Positions 57,501-64,000 of a stretch of DNA of 64,000 nt are shown piece by piece; the first letter of the stretch is position 1; every line of letters starts with the position of its first letter. This stretch comes from Nematostella vectensis (lineage: Eukaryota; Cnidaria; Anthozoa; Actiniaria; Edwardsiidae), in contig NC_064044.1 of the NCBI RefSeq assembly GCF_932526225.1, positions 8,668,801-8,732,800 on the forward strand, written 5' to 3'. A program made the translations under genes and the position numbers. Under the pieces are notes generated by a model. The model saw only the letters and a program-made list of their open reading frames with translations. It was not told the DNA's origin and did no database searches.

Positions 57501-60459
57501 TCGCCAACAATCTCTTAGTGTCTTGTTGGTCAAACAATGCGATGCCATCGACATGACGAAAAAACATGACTTCACGTTTCCAATAAGCTCATTTCAAATC
57601 AAATAAGGCGGAAAATTCCCCTAGGTACTTAGTTATTAATATCAAACAATATCAAGTGCAACTTTTTTTTAATTGATGCGACTTTTTGTAAAGTGACATT
57701 GAAATCTGAGCTTTTCGTTCCTGAGCTCATACATAGCGCAAGATGATCAAGGAAAAAATTATCTTAATAAGCCAAAATCTGGGTATGTGCATTTCAGCCT
57801 CACGTTATTTGTGTTTTGAAAAGGGAAAATCAGTCCGGAAAACTCAAAACTGATGACGATTGTAAGAAATTGTATCTTCTTTCTCCATTTCTTCGAAGTG
57901 CGCATGTTCAGGGTTTTTCCTTCATGTCGATGCCATCAACAGTGATGGCATATTTATGTGCCAGAATCAAAATTTTACCAAGGCAAAGCTAGCCACTGTA
58001 TAGTAAATCCAACAGAACCAGGTGTTTTATCTCATACTTTTCAATTATGAAACACTAAACATCAAAATTTTACCGAGGCGAGGCCTCATGCTGGCTACGG
58101 CCCATATTTTATCGCAAAACAACCTCGCCATTTCCTATTTTCTTTATTTACATAGCAGAACACCCCATACAGCCCGTAAATAGAAAGCCAATTACTCCAA
58201 TCTCACGAAACAGTGTTTCTTGATTGTTGTTTTCAATAGGACACTGCTCTTGGTTATCAAGAAATAACAGCTATTTTTAACTATGTTTTATCCAGCACAG
58301 CAGCACAGCAGGGACCACCAATGTGTTTTCTGTGAAACTTTTAAAGCCAAACTTTCGGTCGATTGCGTAAAAAACTCCGATTATTACGGAAAACACGAAA
58401 AATATTTCAAAAATTGTAAAAGCAGTGTGTTTATTGGAAGTTTCTTTGAGGATTTGACTGATAATTTAGAGCAGATGGCTTGTTAAATAGGATTTTAATA
58501 GATTCTTTTGTCTCTTGTCGGCTGAAGTTTCCGTCGGAGGATTTTACGCTCGTTTTCAGTCACGCGGGCACCCTGTGCGTTTCTTTTACGAGTCACATCT
58601 GTGTTTTGGTGGTCGTCAATCATGACTTTTGAATTTTTCCAATTCTGCAACTATCACAGCCTTAGCGATGACAACCAAAACAACATCAAACTTGGACCGC
58701 CTTCTTAGCTATACTGTCACCGAGAAAACACAAAGCCAGCAATGAAAAATGACCACCAAAGGGTAGTGCGCGCGCACCCTGCGCACTGTGTACGCGCTGT
58801 TTCTTATTAAATGATCCTTAAATATTATCCTTCTATCTACAAATTCTAAGAATGTAGCCTGTTAGCAGATAACTTGTATACGCGCCTGACCGATATAGAC
58901 TAGGTAGATGGGACCAGACATACAAGTTTAACATAGAGCCTACTTATAATATCTTGAATTCTAGGCCCAAAAAAACGAGTTCTTTTCCATCATTATTCAC
59001 CTGTTCTCCCACTATTTTTCATTCAACAGCTGCCGGAAGTTAAACTTTTCTCATAACTCCTGGTAGCTCTAATTGTCTCCTTGATAACTTTTCGAAAACA
59101 ATTAAACACACATAAGATTAACTGTATGGAAATTAAATTCGAATGATCTTCATAAATAAATGATTAAGTTTGCTATAACTTTTTCTGTTACTCTCACTGG
59201 CTCCATAGTTACAACTCCTCTGTGAACCACGCTCAAGGCAGCAAAAAGGTAAGAAACGTTTTGCGATATTTAACCAAGTATATCTCCTTTTTAGAAGCCA
59301 GAACATTCTAGAAGGGGTTGTTAATCGATTAGATATTATTTTCATTACTTTTTCTGTCGCCTGGTTTCTGTCACAGACCAAACAGTTAAGAAACTGTAAA
59401 GGAATTTAAGGAGTGGACTTTTTTGTAGGCGAATTGTGTGGACGCTACCACAAACATTTTTATTATATAGTAATTTCCCAAATGAATCAACTTGAAGTTA
59501 TGGGGGAATTAATAGCAAATAGGGTTTTCCATGCTGTAAGAAGGAGTATTTGAGCTAAAATCGAAACGAATGGAAAATGCATATTTTGATATTTAAAAGG
59601 ATTTAAAAATTCTATTTGTGTTTTAAGTTTGTTACCAATTCGTTTAGTTGTTCTCTAGTATATATATTTTTGGATTGATTTTCTTCAAGCAGTAATTATT
59701 TTCTATAAATATTTTTTAACTTTACTGTTGGGAAATACAACTCCGTTTTATTTACCCAACAATTTTTTATTAATTAAAAGGAATTGCTGATTGTTTAAAC
59801 TAATTTTCGGTTTTCGGATGGATGGAGTTGAAGAGCAATTAGAATAATTAATATATCATATATGATGACGAACCGACCCGACGAACGACGCACCCCTCTT
59901 ACTAGAAGAGGAGAAAAATAAATATTATTTTCTAAAAAAAAGTAAGGCAAAATATATCTTTTATAAACCCCATCAGTACGCCTTTTAGCCAGATACTTGT
60001 CTCGTTTGGTAATAGCGCGTATTCAATCGCAGATTCACCCTGAAAACACGATTGATTATACGCGCTTTTTCCAGGAGATTTAGGATTATGGGAAGCCGCG
60101 AAATAAGGTTTTTTGCCGGAATTTTATTGCGTAATCTGCTTTTAGATACCATTTTTATCAGTGTAATTTTTGATAGTTACATAAAGCTAAGGAAACTAAA
60201 AATAGTGAGAATTTATTCTTTGTTAAATCTCATTTGTCTTCAGGTTGCATTCTGTTTCTCTATTCTGTAAATGATTGTAACCTATATTAATCCTACATGC
60301 GGCACATACAACTATATTTTTGTTTATTTTTGCAACTTTGTTTACGGAAGTAACCAAGACAGACGTGGTAAACCTTGATGTCCTGTGCCCATAACAATTG
60401 ATTGACACGTTTTCCTTTCAGATTCAGCACAGAAATGGCTTTTCAATGACCCGAGAAAT
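54557..60459. other. 5.9-kb intergenic region without recognised gene
   Basis: Contains the SNX17 3' UTR (AATAAA near 55883 is one candidate signal), a poly-G run at about 54620-54634, a poly-C run at about 56311-56344, and short open frames with no family features. I see no RNA gene. The end (CCTTTCAG at 60414-60421) may be an acceptor from an unseen 5' UTR exon of the next gene. Confidence 0.45.
56057..56394. mobile_element. MITE-like foldback element
   Basis: TGGCTGAT then ATCTTTTATCTGCACCGG (56057-56085, with three extra bases between the parts) is the complement of 56371-56394. The 338-bp element has a C-rich interior that includes the long poly-C run. No open frame and no clear target duplication. 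Confidence 0.6.
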
Positions 60460-63400
60460 ATGGTGAACGACAGAGGTTTCCGTACGAGAGCGATGCGCTC
60501 GTGGGAATGCCTCCTCATTCTGCTATCGTTTGCCTGCCAGGCCCAACTTCAAGTTATCGAGATAGAGCCAAGCTTTGGTAGAGATCCTAATGGGCGATCA
60601 AAAAAGGCCGGATTTGAGAGAAAAGAAAATCTTCTACTTTTAGGAAAAACGATTAAAAACCTTACAGTCCCGAGTGGCACTCACTGCGCGTTTGAATGCG
60701 TCAGTAGTGAGAATTGCAACTCGTATAATTTGGCAAAGAAACCGTCGAATGGTCGTTTTGAATGTCAGCTCATGGCGGATGACATATATTCAAAGGATGG
60801 GAACTTGACTGAAAGCGAGGACTTCAATCATTTTTTTATCAAGGTCAGTAGCGATGCTTTTTAATCCTTAAAGAAGGCCAGTAACGCCGTCATTTACACT
60901 CCCGCACAATGCTGATCGAGTCAAAGAATCCATTTTAATCGGCTAATTCAAGCGAGTCAATGAGAAATTTTCAATCAAATTTCATTAATAAAGTATCAGG
61001 CTCCAGTCATTTATGGTTATTTTAAAGTTTTCTTTCAAATGGATAACTGTATTTTCAGTTTAAACAATTAATAAAGGAGTGGTTGATCGACATTCTTTTG
61101 AGTTCTCTAGGGATATGCTATAAGAAGAGTGTTTCGGCTTTTGAGTAGTCGGAAACCTAGACTTGAAATTTTTGTTTCTCTGTTTCTCTACCCGTCCTTT
61201 CCGTTCTATCTGTCTCTGTGTTCTTTCCGTTGTGTAATATTGCCAACAGCCACACCCGCCACAATTGTAAATAAATCTGCTTTGATACCTAGTCCTTTAT
61301 GGGAGATTGTGGCTCTGACTTAAAAGTCTATAAGCGGTTTCTCCTTTCTATAAGAGACTATAGGTTCATTAAAGATTCTAGCCGTATGAGGCTGAGATCC
61401 GTGATAAGTTGCCAGTTTTTTTATAAGAATCTTTAGAAGATTCTGTTTAGCCGGGTGGAACCTCATGACAAAATGTTTAGATTCGTTTATTAGATGCCAT
61501 GTTTGTTTCAAAACGCATTTTGCCTGTCCATGATTTCAACACTCGCCGTTATGTATGTTGTGAAATCGCGTAACCGTATCTAGAATATGTTGCGGATTTC
61601 GTCTTAGAAGGTGGCAAGTGAGGAATTTTTTCTCAACGGACGATTGTCCGTCTGTCCGTCTGTCTGTCCAACTGTCTCTCATATCATTCTTTACACGTTC
61701 AGAACAAATGTCAGACTCCTGGCCTCTGTAAGAATGGCACGTGTTACCCGGTGTATGAGACGGACGACTTTCGCTGTGAGTGTAAGCTGAATTTCTCCGG
61801 CAGACACTGCGAGATAGGTAAAATGATACATACAATATGACATGTTAATGACAAATTAATTCCGTTTTCATAATCTACGATCTCTTGTTATTGCCGTTAT
61901 TAGCACTACCGCATCATGATCATCATGATCATCATCATTATCATCATCATCATTATAATGGTTATAGCCACAAGTACAATCGCTTGCATTATCATCATCA
62001 TCATTATAACCACCATCGTTATTCTAATCATCATTTCTAATAATGTCCTTACTATTTGTATTTTTTTAAAGAACTCGATGCGTGCGGAAAAGCATCGCAA
62101 CCTTGCAACCAGGGTACTTGTGTCTCTCTTGATGATACGAGATTTCATTGTATCTGCGATTATGGAAGCTTCGGGAGATTCTGTAACATCAGTAAGTATG
62201 TTATAGCTCTATAGGTGAGAAAGGTAAGGAGAGGAGAGCTCAATTCTTGTGCTATGCGCACCTATGTATATTGGGAAGGGGTGGGGCTTGGGTAAGGTTA
62301 GCAGTTAGCAGTTAGTGGCGCTGAATATGTGGTAAAGAGTGAGTTTGGGGCGGCCGGCTGCCCATATTTTGAGGGGGGATGTGGCGTTGCTGCTCATTAT
62401 TCTCACAATTACTGCTATTTTGTTTCTAGCCATCAAAGACTGCGCACTCTTTCCCTGTAAGAATGGAGGCCAGTGCGTTAACAAGGATGACGGCTACCTG
62501 TGCCTGTGTCCGCCGGGAAATACTGGGGATGAATGCCAGGAAAGTAAGTGAAGAAAATGGATTAAAACAAGAAATGGGAATAAGATTAGTATTTAAAACA
62601 AAGTTTGGAAACTCAGCAGAAGTAACAGATGTAAATATTCTGATTCCAGTTTAGTCTAGCAGACTACAGTACTAGCAAAGAAATGTGAAGAAATAACCAC
62701 TTAAACGCAAAGTTTTATACTTCATTTACCTAATACAATCGGAAATTCACTAAAGCCCTTTCCAAATCAGCGATGGAAATGGATGCTTTTTCGCACTGGT
62801 ATTTTGCTAAGAAGACAAAATGGCGGCTGACAGAAATACTTCAAATCCTAGGTACGAGAGGATTCGAGTACATCTCCCACAAAGAGACCACTCACCGTGG
62901 AGTACCATTATGGGTTGTCCAGGCCAAAGTAGGTGTGTCTGGACATTCCAGATCCTCTAGCTGGTGCCAAGACTACTATGATCTGTGTCGCCAAATAGAT
63001 AAGCTACCAGTAGGTAAGATCATCCGTCCCCCTTTTCACGCCGGTTGATTTTAAATCGTGATAATATCCTGGCAATATTAAACATATCAAACAAATTTCC
63101 TTTTGAAGCTGTACTGTTTTTTCCAGCTCACTTCCGGCCATTCCCTAATGGCATTTTATACCATATGGAATGGTTCGCTCTAATCTAACTTGGTAAATTT
63201 TAAATTCCCACGACGTTTAGGTGACGCTTTTTACATTTTGAGCCGAGCAAAGATCCAAATTACGTGACTATGTTGTTCGCTTTTTTCAATGTTCAAAGTA
63301 TCCATAATGTTAAGAAAATAATATCTCCCCCTCATTATTTGATACCTTGAAAACAGAAATGTTTTACTGAAGGATGAGCTTAAATTCACTTAGAATAAAG

Positions 63401-64000
63401 TGGATTTAATTCTCTACTGAGGTGAACATGTCATTTTTAGGGTTTCATAGCCTAAGCAACTCGGATCAACAGACTCTAGTTGACAGACTATATAACATAT
63501 TAATTGCCCTTCCCTTTTTTGCATCACTATGGATAAATCTCATTTTTCTCTCGTAAGGCTAATATCTCGTGCTTCATTTCTTGTGTGTCCTTATTTTGTC
63601 CTTGTTGTATTATTTTTCTTAAGGATGTGGGCGCTCATTCCGTGCCGACCCACGGTTCCATTCTTGTCGCGAAAAGTACACTGCTGTCATGCTTAGTGGA
63701 GACCCCATTGACTGTCAATCAACCGACGATGTTGCCATGGTAGCACAGAAAGCAGGGTTCCCCTCCTCGACGATCGAAAATTCATTTGTGCTCGGCTCCT
63801 GTCACGACCAGTGCCCGACCATGCTCAGTACATATTGCGACAATAATTTGATGTGCTTGCGCTCAGGGCAGTCAGAGGTTTATACCATTTGCGCACGCCC
63901 GGATAGCAACTTCGATGTCACCAATCTAACAAGCTTCAAGTCCCGGAACGTTACGTTTAGACTTGTAGAGCTGAAGCTTGTCGATAAAAACTCGTTCCAC
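60460..64000 (+). CDS. Secreted PAN/apple-EGF-EGF-EGF protein, 3' end beyond the window
   Basis: Six exons seen: 60460-60843, 61703-61817, 62072-62191, 62430-62543, 62771-63013 and 63624-64000 (open to the edge). Translation starts at 60460 or, better for a signal peptide, at the in-frame ATG at 60493 (MRSWECLLILLSFACQA). Exon 1 holds a PAN/apple domain (HCAFECVSSENCNSYN, then FECQLM). Exons 2-4 each encode one EGF domain with the six-Cys pattern (for example CKNGGQCVNKDDGYLCLC), two of them bounded by phase-1 introns. Exon 5 (Trp/Tyr-rich, ending WCQDYYDLC) and exon 6 (starting CGRSFRADPRF, with at least eight Cys) form a region I do not recognise. The protein is probably extracellular and adhesive or matrix-associated. 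The family is unnamed to me. Confidence 0.88.
61908..62036. repeat. CAT/ATC microsatellite in an intron of the PAN-EGF gene
   Basis: Imperfect trinucleotide repeats (ATCATC, with ATT and ACC variants), ending about 36 bp before the acceptor of the second EGF exon. Confidence 0.8.

Overview
The window looks like intron-rich metazoan nuclear DNA, most likely from a cnidarian (sea-anemone-like). The support is indirect: conventional GT-AG introns, a mitochondrial-type alternative NADH dehydrogenase of the kind kept by cnidarians but lost in vertebrates, a modular PAN-EGF secreted protein with phase-1 introns, a two-CHHC-finger GTSF1 gene, a close SNX17 orthologue, and many small foldback transposons. 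The species is inference. I found no tRNA, rRNA or CRISPR array. Splice junctions were read by eye from GT/AG signals, reading-frame phase and family similarity.

Layout. 1-7212: a single-exon one-pass membrane protein (minus, 1599-2447), two foldback repeats and a 41-bp minisatellite of about 71 units (2752-5672). 7213-19812: a seven-exon GTSF1-like piRNA-pathway gene (plus), whose fourth intron is swollen by about 123 copies of a 55-bp unit, with a hAT-like MITE inserted near its end. 21617-22075: a short multi-pass protein resembling the S1-S4 part of a cyclic-nucleotide-gated channel, without pore or ligand domain. 23162-25540: a two-exon type II NADH dehydrogenase with a Tc1/mariner-like MITE in its intron.

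26227-40846: a cluster of three two-exon genes (two minus, one plus) for secreted, low-complexity proteins. Each has a signal peptide on a short first exon, a phase-1 intron, and one very long second exon. Two are clear paralogues sharing Gly-Tyr-Pro-Ser-Asn repeats, Cys clusters and Pro-rich tracts; the third is His/Asp/Tyr-, Gln/Ala- and Pro-rich. A decayed fragment of the second gene's coding sequence lies between the two paralogues. I think these are extracellular or capsule structural proteins. This cluster is the best candidate for an undescribed system here.

42822-54556: a complete 14-exon SNX17 orthologue (PX, FERM-like module, C-terminal tail ending FEGIGNDDL), its introns loaded with 222-bp, 38-bp, 22-bp and ~55-bp tandem arrays. 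54557-60459: 5.9 kb without a recognisable gene. 60460-64000: the 5' part of a secreted PAN-EGF-EGF-EGF protein that runs off the window.

A recurrent oddity is that four tandem arrays start within about 25 bp of a 5' splice site (10914, 18140, 52091, 53339), and in two of them the first unit overlaps the donor itself.
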